This document shows, one piece after another, positions 9,501 through 18,100 of a DNA stretch of 64,000 bases. Position 1 is the first letter of the stretch, and every line of letters starts with the position of its first letter. Source of the stretch: a virus; IMG/VR virus record IMGVR_UViG_3300031787_000089, positions 1 through 64,000 of that record. The stretch is one strand, 5' to 3'. The position numbers were made by a program, and so were the translations under genes. The notes beneath the pieces were generated by a model that did not search any database, had not been told where the DNA came from, and saw nothing but the letters and a program-made list of their open reading frames with translations.

Positions 9501-12500
9501 AGGTTCATCTGTTATCGGCTGCGTTACCAACAGGTAACCCAACAGTACAGTTAAGCGGAATTGTTCAAACAACTAATGCTTGTACACCAATGGCATTTAC
9601 TGCACCATTTGTTCAAAACATTTACGCCAACAGATTTGTAGTACCTATTCAAGATCAGGTGTTTGTTGATGGTGCTGTTATTCGTTATAAAAATAACGGC
9701 GGACTTGATTTAGGTAGCGGCCTGTCTGGATACCCTGGTCTTGTTAACAACACACAATATATTGTTAGAAATGTTAATAATACTATTCTATGGAATATAT
9801 CTGGAACATTAAGTGCTGCAACTGCTGTTGCAACTAGTTTGACAATTACTACCAACACTGGATTAGCAATAGGTGACACTATTAAAGTAGGTACCGAGTT
9901 TATTTTAATTACTAACATTTCAGGTACTACACTAACAGTTACCAGAGCACAACGAGCAACAACTGCTGCTGCTATTGTAGAAGGAGCATTAGTTGAAAAA
10001 CTATACGGAAGTTTCCAACTATTTGAAACAGAAGCTGGACGTAGTAGACAACTTACAGCCGGTGCCGGTGATGCTACCAACGATTGGTGGACTGTTACTA
10101 CTCATAACTTAAAAGCAGGTGAAACTGTAACTGTTGCTGCAACCACAGGCGGTGTTGCTACAGGTGTTAGCGCAGGTAACGGTGTAGTTTATTTTGCAAT
10201 TATCTTTAATGCGAATACATTTGGATTAGCATTGACACCGGCATTGGCTTATGCAGGATTCCCAATTGATATTACAACTGCAGGTACTAACTGGACATTT
10301 ATACATTTCTATAATGCTGTTCCTATCCAAGGTTTAGCCAGCAGTGCTATTGACCATACTTTTGAAGATGTATCGTCTACTGGAACTTTAGATGGCGGTT
10401 ATACTGCTACCAGCGTTGGAAATAATACTATTGCTTTACCGATAGGTACTACAGTTTCAAATAGAATATTCTACTTTGAACCTGCAGATTATCTACAAAT
10501 GGAAACCGGTGAATTCCAAATTACAAATCATGGATTTAATACTGGTACCAAAGTAACCTACTCAAAAGGAGCATTAGCCAACGCTATTGGTGAAGGTACA
10601 GTTCCTCCAACAGGTAACAACACTTATAATAGTCTAATCAATAATACTGCATATTATGTAATTAGAACCGGTTTAGACAGTTTCCAATTAGCAACTACCA
10701 AAGCAAATGCATTGGCAGGAATTGCTATTACTAGATTTGCAAGTTTAGGAAGTGCCGGAGCCCATACATTTACTACAGATCAGGTATTTGGCGAAAGCTT
10801 ATCGGGTGGACTAGCAACAATTGTAGCCAGAGATTTAATTGTTAACGGTAGCTCAGCAGCTACAGTGTTAGCTTCATCGGATCGTATTAATTTTACTTCA
10901 CACGGTTTAGTAACTGGTGACAGAGTAATTTATAGAGTATGGGCCGGTGGTCGTGTAATTAACGGTCTGGTTGATGGACGCCAGTATTTTGTTAATAATA
11001 CTGCATCTGGTGCACCTAGGGGCGGTGGTGGCGCATCAGCGGCCAACAACTTCTCTCTACACAACACTTGGGTTGGTGCGTATACCAATACAGACTTAGT
11101 TGATCTTGTTGGTGTAGGATTGGGAACTGTTCACCAGTTTAAAGTATCGAATCCGACTCTAAGAGGAACAATTTATAGAGGCGAGTGGAACGCCAGTGAT
11201 ACTTATGTATACGGTGACGTTGTTTTATATAACAACACATACTTTATGAGTTTGACTAGTGCCAACACTGGCGCCAGCCAAGTTCCTGTATCACTAACCA
11301 CTAACTTGGATAATTTAAGTTGGTTAAGAGTGCCTACATTACCATCATACAGTACTAGATTCCTAGTAAGTTATAGAGGCGGCAATACTGTTAAGGTAAG
11401 TAATCAAATTCCAAAACGTACAATTTATTTTAACGCAAACACTGCACCAAGTGTTGCCAATGATACAATTACAATCACCGCTCACAGATTATTAACAGGT
11501 GACGCAGTGCGTTATGAAATTGATGCAATTGGCGGAAATCATGCAGGAACAACTCCAGCTGTTGGTACTCAAAGTCAAGTAATTAACACTGCTGGCGCTA
11601 CTTCGTATCAAACACCAATTGGCGGATTAGTAGCTAATAGAATTTACTATGTTAACAGACAAGACGCTAATAATATTACTCTGCACAACACCTACGCTGA
11701 AGCTATCGAAGGCGGTAGTGGTGGTGGCGCAGTTGCTACACAAACAGCAGTAAATATTACAGCAGTAGCTCCAACAGGTAACGCTGCTCATAGATTTGCA
11801 GTTATTGAAAACGTAACCTATGAAATGAATGTATTGTCTGTAGTAAACGATCAAGAAATGATTGTAACTGATCCGTTTACTGCTAGACAAATTCAATTTA
11901 ATCCACAGGGCAGTTTTGTTGGTGTGGCTAGCTTGCAAATTGATGTTGTTAATCTTGACACTGATGAAATTTATCTACCAGACCATAATTTATATACTGG
12001 TACAAAAGTGGTTTATACCTTTGGTTTACCTAACAGTGGTACTGTAATGGCTGGATTAACTGATGGTACTTCCTATTATGTAATTAGAAAAACCAAGGAT
12101 ATCATTCAATTAGCAACCAACGAAGATAATGCATTGAGAATGATACCAGTTGATATTACAACTCGTGGTACTGGTTTCCAACATTACTTGATTGCATCAA
12201 CAGTACTAGGTTCTAGCTATATTAGATATGACAATACTGGTGCACTGACAACTAATGCACCAACAGGTACGATATTCTTTACTGGTCAACAGGGAAGTAA
12301 CGTTAGAAACGGTGTGTTATTAGCATTACCAATTATTCAGGAAACTGAATTATATGTACGTCCAGATTGTACTAATGTACATAGACCATTTGATGGCGGT
12401 GTTGAGATTAATGCATCAACTAGTCCAAACGTAAGTATTGTACGTCAGACACGCAAGTATTTCCGCTATCAATCTGGTAAAGGGCTACAATATTCTACAG

Positions 12501-14002
12501 GTGTTAACTTTAGTCCAAGTATTGACGTAAATCGTATCACACACGACGGTACAACTTATGCAACAGTTAAAACACGTAGACCGCATAAATTAGTTGCAAC
12601 TAATAGAATCAAAATTGAACAGGTTGTTGTTGGTTCTGGATCAGCAACTCCGTATACAACTCCAGCAGGCGGACTTGGATATTTTACAGTATTTGATGTA
12701 GTTGATGATTTCACTTTCCGTTATGCTACAAACGGTGTTCCTGGTGATCTTACACCGGGCGGATTTCCAAATCTGTTTGTAACTGAATGGTCGGATGCTC
12801 TAGTTCGTGCTGGTATGTTTGATGATCAGAACGGTCTATTCTACGAATATAACGGACAAGCGTTAGGTTGTGTACGTAGAAGTGCAACTGGACAACTTGG
12901 AGGAACTGCTGCAATTAATAATAGAGGTAGATTAGTCACAGGTTCCGATACTAATTTCACTAAGCAGTTAGCAGCCGGTGATGTTATTGTAATTAGAGGA
13001 CAGACTATGAAAGTAGTAGTTGTAGTCAGTAACACTGAATTACATGTTACACCAAGATACAGAGGAGTGACAGTATCTGGAGCAGTTATTACCAAAGTTG
13101 TTGATACCAAGGTTAATCAAAGTAGTTGGAGTCTTGATAAATGCGATGGTACTGGACCTAGCGGTTTTGTACTTGACGTTAATCGTATGCAAATGGCCTA
13201 CATTGATTATTCATGGTACGGTGCAGGTAAAGTACGTTTTGGATTTAAAGGTCCGGACGGAAAAGTAATTTATGTTCATGAGTTTATTCATAATAATAGA
13301 GAAGTAGAAGCATATATGAGATCTGGTAATTTACCTGCTCGTTACGAGATTAAGAATGGTGCTGCACCAACTTACGCACCAAGCTTATATCACTGGGGTG
13401 CTTCGGTAATTATGGATGGAACATTTGAAGATGATAAGGCATACTTGTTTACTCTTGCAACAGGTTCTGGTGGTAGCGATACTATTAGCATTCCTGCAAA
13501 CACTAGTGGTACAACTATTACTCCAATTTTAAGTCTACGTCTAGCACCAAGTGTTGACAGCAGTATTGTAGGCGCATTGGGTGATCGAGATATTATCAAC
13601 CGTATGAGTATTACATTACAACAGGTAGGTATTGTTGTACAAAATACCAATAGTAGACCTGCTTCAGTAAGATTGATTCTAAACGGTGCATTATCACAAC
13701 AGGCATATTTTGCTAACTTTGGTACACCGTCATTAACTCAAGTGATTAAACATACTGGACAAGCAACTGATAGTATTGTGGGCGGAGTTACAATTTATGA
13801 ATTCCGTGCAACTGCATCAACTGCTGGAAACGTCACAGTTCAAGATTTGAATGAACTAGTTGATCTAGGAAATTCTGTACTTGGTGGTGACTATGTATTC
13901 CCGAACGGTCCTGATGTGTTAAGTGTTTGTATGGTTCCAACAGATACTTCGGCAGTTACATCAGTTACTGCGCGAATTACTTGGAAAGAATCACAGGCCT
14001 AA
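6587..14002 (+). CDS. Giant virion protein, 2471 residues
   Basis: The largest gene of the window. Many repeats of the form HGLxTGDxVxY...GLxxGxxYYVxxxxxDxFxLAT recur through residues about 150-1870, each probably a small beta domain. It shares N-terminal (DTDFEYGLQSTKW, about residue 114), central (HRPFDGGVEI, FRYQSGKG, about 1932-1965) and C-terminal (FPNGPDVL, about 2438) landmarks with the 1918-residue protein downstream, so the two are paralogues with different insertions. A W-x-Y repeat like those of the preceding fibre occurs near residue 1530 (YRGEWNASDTYVYGDVVLY). A perfect terminator follows. It is probably a tail or baseplate-attached fibre; no lytic motif is seen. Confidence 0.7.
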   Translation: MAKTLVFNYTFTPGSDSITVDGNVSPKRVLLITNVTKNIILFNFADTTKKIISATYSTANDTTTFVLQYDCAAMLAGDNLQIFIEQDFNEIEPSPTFTDPVSKMRVSQPNTLIDTDFEYGLQSTKWETVERMNEVPAFHSILGDTPLTNIVGITTSGTRIVTVTTSVAHGIVTGIPIDVRGVGSPSAEGTFVVKRTTDLTFTYEARAVQPGNVAVPASIFTPYVTITLGRFYVGSQVDLDNSVANTTGMLVTNGSNPSTLTAYTEQRHGFPANSTFYLVNSLANLKLDFNPVSLTTGTGEVDDRITLAGTNAVFTATTSTTTLTVTVLTSGVLTIGSVITGGTFTPGCIITAFGTGVGGTGTYTISQSNTNGSAVSYTATSYGTGYFNPTEPFHTGSIRRNITQLDINISTGVITMAKHGLVTGDMVAYVGVSPAGVLPQVNANASTWFNYAGGQIPQYGTAVSATLGKFMFVNVTGPDTFKLYMNPKDAYADTSQLVFNGIGSGTHTFALFRRGTDVIPNIASIESVNATSVYIVTLTAGNTCQGLNIFPKQQITVSGADVAALNGVFRVISTSFDRNGTTFRMQGPTNAAGVDINATASQVYTVLNSGGNGTTSFNRYDAVTGFGIRAQLHEDPLWNRHRASIDDWRSKTGKWFTLQHCGITANSDAIYIKNHGLETGEPVIFQNYGQANSGGTNVPTGDAIYFVNRVDADSFELFWGENVSVATGPYASATSGSKLDFSALTTIAGGFMCIQPGFTVNTFTATATGGSGAARDRVISQYQTVPANIYEGQKIILKLGTGSSAPTGVTTSANTFGAFQYYYVRNVWTGDGVVEFSISLTPTGSPVDFSGGTITSGVGGTGVTGGGRFFCCAIDENPFSNSFFLANHGGVQTNQRVGNLSGSTDLVTGIASQGVYPTGPDYPGPLFDTVTDATGANWPRIRTYLTQPTQVIPGLTSGSQYYMVPITNDIFKVHLLSAALPTGNPTVQLSGIVQTTNACTPMAFTAPFVQNIYANRFVVPIQDQVFVDGAVIRYKNNGGLDLGSGLSGYPGLVNNTQYIVRNVNNTILWNISGTLSAATAVATSLTITTNTGLAIGDTIKVGTEFILITNISGTTLTVTRAQRATTAAAIVEGALVEKLYGSFQLFETEAGRSRQLTAGAGDATNDWWTVTTHNLKAGETVTVAATTGGVATGVSAGNGVVYFAIIFNANTFGLALTPALAYAGFPIDITTAGTNWTFIHFYNAVPIQGLASSAIDHTFEDVSSTGTLDGGYTATSVGNNTIALPIGTTVSNRIFYFEPADYLQMETGEFQITNHGFNTGTKVTYSKGALANAIGEGTVPPTGNNTYNSLINNTAYYVIRTGLDSFQLATTKANALAGIAITRFASLGSAGAHTFTTDQVFGESLSGGLATIVARDLIVNGSSAATVLASSDRINFTSHGLVTGDRVIYRVWAGGRVINGLVDGRQYFVNNTASGAPRGGGGASAANNFSLHNTWVGAYTNTDLVDLVGVGLGTVHQFKVSNPTLRGTIYRGEWNASDTYVYGDVVLYNNTYFMSLTSANTGASQVPVSLTTNLDNLSWLRVPTLPSYSTRFLVSYRGGNTVKVSNQIPKRTIYFNANTAPSVANDTITITAHRLLTGDAVRYEIDAIGGNHAGTTPAVGTQSQVINTAGATSYQTPIGGLVANRIYYVNRQDANNITLHNTYAEAIEGGSGGGAVATQTAVNITAVAPTGNAAHRFAVIENVTYEMNVLSVVNDQEMIVTDPFTARQIQFNPQGSFVGVASLQIDVVNLDTDEIYLPDHNLYTGTKVVYTFGLPNSGTVMAGLTDGTSYYVIRKTKDIIQLATNEDNALRMIPVDITTRGTGFQHYLIASTVLGSSYIRYDNTGALTTNAPTGTIFFTGQQGSNVRNGVLLALPIIQETELYVRPDCTNVHRPFDGGVEINASTSPNVSIVRQTRKYFRYQSGKGLQYSTGVNFSPSIDVNRITHDGTTYATVKTRRPHKLVATNRIKIEQVVVGSGSATPYTTPAGGLGYFTVFDVVDDFTFRYATNGVPGDLTPGGFPNLFVTEWSDALVRAGMFDDQNGLFYEYNGQALGCVRRSATGQLGGTAAINNRGRLVTGSDTNFTKQLAAGDVIVIRGQTMKVVVVVSNTELHVTPRYRGVTVSGAVITKVVDTKVNQSSWSLDKCDGTGPSGFVLDVNRMQMAYIDYSWYGAGKVRFGFKGPDGKVIYVHEFIHNNREVEAYMRSGNLPARYEIKNGAAPTYAPSLYHWGASVIMDGTFEDDKAYLFTLATGSGGSDTISIPANTSGTTITPILSLRLAPSVDSSIVGALGDRDIINRMSITLQQVGIVVQNTNSRPASVRLILNGALSQQAYFANFGTPSLTQVIKHTGQATDSIVGGVTIYEFRATASTAGNVTVQDLNELVDLGNSVLGGDYVFPNGPDVLSVCMVPTDTSAVTSVTARITWKESQA

Positions 14003-14007
14003 TCAAC

Positions 14008-14037
14008 AAAAACCCCACTTAGGTGGGGTTTTTTGTT
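14008..14037 (+). terminator. Rho-independent terminator after the giant virion gene
   Basis: An 11-base-pair perfect stem (14008-14018 with 14023-14033) with a TTAG loop and a six-T run overlapping the right arm. A-rich on the left, so it may also act on the other strand. Confidence 0.9.
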
Positions 14038-14050
14038 ACCTTTTGATTAT

Positions 14051-14058
14051 GATAAATA
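14051..14058 (+). promoter_or_regulatory. Late promoter octamer (GATAAATA)
   Basis: Lies between the terminator and ATG 14077 with an 18-base leader containing AAGGTGGG. It restarts transcription for the next two fibre genes. Confidence 0.65.
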
Positions 14059-14076
14059 ATAAAAAGGTGGGATAAC

Positions 14077-15144
14077 ATGCCAACACGTGAGATACTTGCT
14101 GCTCGATTAAGATTACTTCCTGTTAGTTTAAAAACTTTTAGGGAAGGATTTCGCGGCGAAATTACCTATGACTATGATTCAAAAACTTTAAGATTATACG
14201 ACGGCGAAACTCGTGGAGGTTTTGAGTTATTACGGTCAGATCTTTCAAATCTTGGTGGTGCAACAACTAATGTAACCTTGGGTACAATTACGGCAGTTAC
14301 GTCGTTGGTTGGAAATTTAGATGTAAGAAGCAACGAAAAAATTGAATTTAAAAATTCAAGTAGTCAAAATGCAGGTAGTTTAAGTTTTGACGGCACCGAC
14401 TTTTTATTACATAGTACAGTTAATGCTACATCAATTAAACTTCAAAATTCATCAGGTAGTGGACTTGTACAAATAACAGAATCTGGATCGATTGTTATTA
14501 ACGCCGATCAACGAGTTAGCATTGAAGGATTTTATTTTCAAAATAATCAAATTGGCGCATCAGATTCTACAACATTAGAAATAAACAGTCCTATTAGATT
14601 AAATTACGATCAAACAAATAAAGGTAATATTTTATCTTTTACAAACAACACACTACAAATTGGTTCTAATACTAACAGATTTAATAAAATATGGATAGGT
14701 AGTGGCGGTGTTGACATTGAAACTAATATTTTAACAAAGACATCTAGTGGAAAAATTAAACCATCTGCTGGTTTTGAAACTGATGTTGCATTTGATGCCA
14801 GCGGCGGAATTAACATGAGACAATCTGGTTATAATGGAACCTCAGTAACTGGACAAACTTCTTTAGTCATTTCAACTGATGCATTTGCTAAAGGAGCAGG
14901 TCAATTAGTTTTAACAACCACAAATGTATTAGATAATGATAGAAGATATGTGTTAGTACCGGCAGTAAATAATCAATATGCGTTAGGTAATCCAAGTTAT
15001 AGATTTAAGGCTGGTTATGTATCAGAAATTGTATTTAATGATGGTACAACACAAACAACTGCACCAGAAACTAATACGCTAGTGGCAACAAAAGTTTATG
15101 CAAATAGAAAAGCAACTGCATTAGCAATTGCATTAGGTGGTTAA
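14077..15144 (+). CDS. Tail fibre-like virion protein
   Basis: 355 residues. The N-terminus has the pattern EILAARLRLLPVSLKTFREG followed by FRGEITYDYDSKTLRLYDG, an adsorption-fibre start with the hairpin module seen in other fibre and tail proteins here. The centre is beta-repetitive. The C-terminus ends ANRKATALAIALGG, matching the last residues of the 1114-residue fibre. This shared tail may be a trimerisation or docking signal (inference). Its own terminator-promoter pair upstream makes a two-gene late unit with the next gene. Confidence 0.7.
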   Translation: MPTREILAARLRLLPVSLKTFREGFRGEITYDYDSKTLRLYDGETRGGFELLRSDLSNLGGATTNVTLGTITAVTSLVGNLDVRSNEKIEFKNSSSQNAGSLSFDGTDFLLHSTVNATSIKLQNSSGSGLVQITESGSIVINADQRVSIEGFYFQNNQIGASDSTTLEINSPIRLNYDQTNKGNILSFTNNTLQIGSNTNRFNKIWIGSGGVDIETNILTKTSSGKIKPSAGFETDVAFDASGGINMRQSGYNGTSVTGQTSLVISTDAFAKGAGQLVLTTTNVLDNDRRYVLVPAVNNQYALGNPSYRFKAGYVSEIVFNDGTTQTTAPETNTLVATKVYANRKATALAIALGG

Positions 15145-15155
15145 AGAGAAAAAAT

Positions 15156-18100
15156 ATGGCAAAAATTCAACTTAGAGAATACAGTTTTAAACCAGGTCTT
15201 TCGTATCTTAGTAATGCAAGACCAAATGCATATGATTTGCTTCTTGCAAATAAAACTTATTTAAAAAAGGAAGCAACGGCATACATCAATGCACAGGTTA
15301 CTGCAAACATTGCTCCATTTGTTGGGTATGTTTTTAATTCTGAAAAATGTGAAAGGGATGTAGGATATATCATCGATGCATATTTGTTTGATTTAAGATA
15401 TGGCGGAAATGAAGAAACTCGTCGTGTATCTTCTAAATATTGGGTAAATGATGTTCCGCAAATTGACGGCGATAGACAGGTAGAAATTCAAACACATATA
15501 TTTTTAAGAGGTATAATTAACACATATATTCTTACTAATACCGCAGCACCATCGTATCAGGCAGTGGTATCGCAGGCTATTATTCCCGGAAAAATAACTG
15601 AGAATGGAACTACCGCGAGAGTAACCGAGCTTGTTGGAATTTTAACCAATGTAATTGAAAATGGATTAGGTGCCTTGCCAACAGAAGTTACCGGAGTTGG
15701 TAGACTTAAATTTCCTAAAAAATATGAACAAAATCAAATTCTTTTAATTACCAATACAACTAAAAACGAAATTATATATGATTTTAGTGACCCTACTGCA
15801 GGTGCTGTAAGAGAATTTATTCGAGACGAAACTGACATATTTCCGAGATTGTTAGAATGGGCACAGGGTTATACACAATTAACTTTATATTACAATACCA
15901 GTACACATGCATCTACAGATTCTATTCAAATTTTTGTTGATGAAAACGAATTAAGAACTAGACCGTATCAATTTGGTACTGATGCAATGGAGCGACAAAG
16001 AATGGCTGCTCCGCAGGCCATGCTTGATGCTGACTTTGAATACGGATTGCAGCCTACTAAATGGCAAGCCATTTCGACAACTAGAGGATATCCATCGACA
16101 TACGAAATTCCGGGTAGTGATATTCTAGTTGTTTCAGTAACAACTGATGCATCATCTACTACAAATAGTATTGGCCCTAGTATAATTACAGTAAATTGTG
16201 TTAGTCCTCATTTTTTAACAGCAGGAACACCAATTAGTATTAAAGCGTTAGCTAGCTCGGTAACTGGATTTAGTCGTGCTGAAGGAACCTTTTTAGTTAA
16301 TACTACTCCAACAGCAACATCCTTTACCTATTTTAGTAAATCAAGAGTTGGCTCAATCTCTGGAGAAGTATTATCTACATCCTATACACAGTTGCGTGTT
16401 TCTGGATTTTATACTGGAGCAAATATTGGTGGCCCGACATTCTCTGTAGCTTCTCAAGGTAATAGCGGTAGTTTTATTACAAATTTAGATTATGTTGCAG
16501 GAGAAAATACTCTTGCCTTCACTGGGACAGCCCCACAAGTCGGTGATCCGTTAACTAGCAACTCAGCTCAATTTCAAGCAACATCAAGCGCAACAACAAT
16601 ATTTGCGTCTTCTCTAGTAAGTGGAAGAATAGCAGTTGGACAAAGATTAACTGGCGGTTCATTGCCTGTTGGAACTAGAATTACTGAACAACAGTATGGC
16701 GGAAATAATGATTTTGTAGTTCAAAGAACTGCAACCGGTACCAGTGGCCAGAGCACAATTGTAGTTAACTCTGCTGCTCAAATTGTTATAGGACAATTAA
16801 TATCTGGCAACAATACAACTATTGCTGGACTTCAACCAGGTACTTTTGTAAACAATATTGCTGGCACAACAATTACTCTTAGTAAAGCGTTAACAGGTAA
16901 TATCAATACAACAGTGTCATTTTATACCCCAGGCGGTATTGGCGCTTATACTACCAGTGTATCCACAAGCCTTGTTATAAGTACCCTAGTTAACGCATCT
17001 GCTTATAATGTAGGTACGCAGGTATCTGCGATAAGAGGATCTGGCGGAGTAGTTGTGACTGCGTTTGCTACACAAAACGTTGAAGTTGGAGCTACCTCTT
17101 TTACATTATTAGATGCTAATGGAGTTTTGCCAGGACATCTTATCAATAATGGTTCAAATAGAGCGATGGAAGTTAGCTCAGTGGGCGGGAACACTGTAAG
17201 TTTTCTTTCAGGAAGAACTACAAGATTAGTTGGATCTGATGCAAGTTATACGAATTTAGCAGGAACTTCTATAGCCAGCGATGGCGCCGGCGCAATTTCA
17301 AGATTTACAGTTAATGCACAAAATCAATACGAATTTGCAACAGCCATTTACGAAGGCGAAAATTATGTACAAAATGATTTGTGCAAAATTAGTGGAGATA
17401 CCCTAGAAGTTTACGCTAGCACAAGATTTTTGTCTAGATTTAATATTCCAGAAGGTAGGACAGCTCAAGATTCTATAGATTTTGAAAACTTATATAATGG
17501 AACTACTCCATCTACAAGTGGTGTAGGCCTATCTTACAGTCAGAAAAAATTTGGTAGAACATCAGCTCAAACAGCAAGGATTGTTGGCGGTATGATACAA
17601 TACGCTGCCAGTAATGATTATAATACGTTTGGGAATTTTAGTTTTGAAACATTCATTTATATCCAAACTATTAGCGGCTCAGGCGCAAATTATATTGTTG
17701 ATCGTAGAAACACTTCTACTGACAATACTTGGTGGATCTATGTTGATGGCACCACTGGCAATTTAGTTTTTGGCAATAGTCTTAACAGTATTACAATAAC
17801 AGGCACAACCGATGTAAGAACGTTATTAAACCAATGGATCCACATTGCAGTTAATAGATTAAGTGACGAAATAAAACTATGGCTTAATGGGGTACAAGAA
17901 GGTCCTACAGCAAATGATACTACAAACTATCAAGGAAATACTCAATTGACATTAGGTGGTACATTTGATATTAGTAGCACTAGCGGAATTAATGCATTTT
18001 TTGACGAAACTAGATTAAGAAATGTGTCAACTTATTCTGACCCATTTACTCCGACGTCGAATCCGTTTCCAGCAGATGCTGTAGGAGCTACTCCTGCTAA

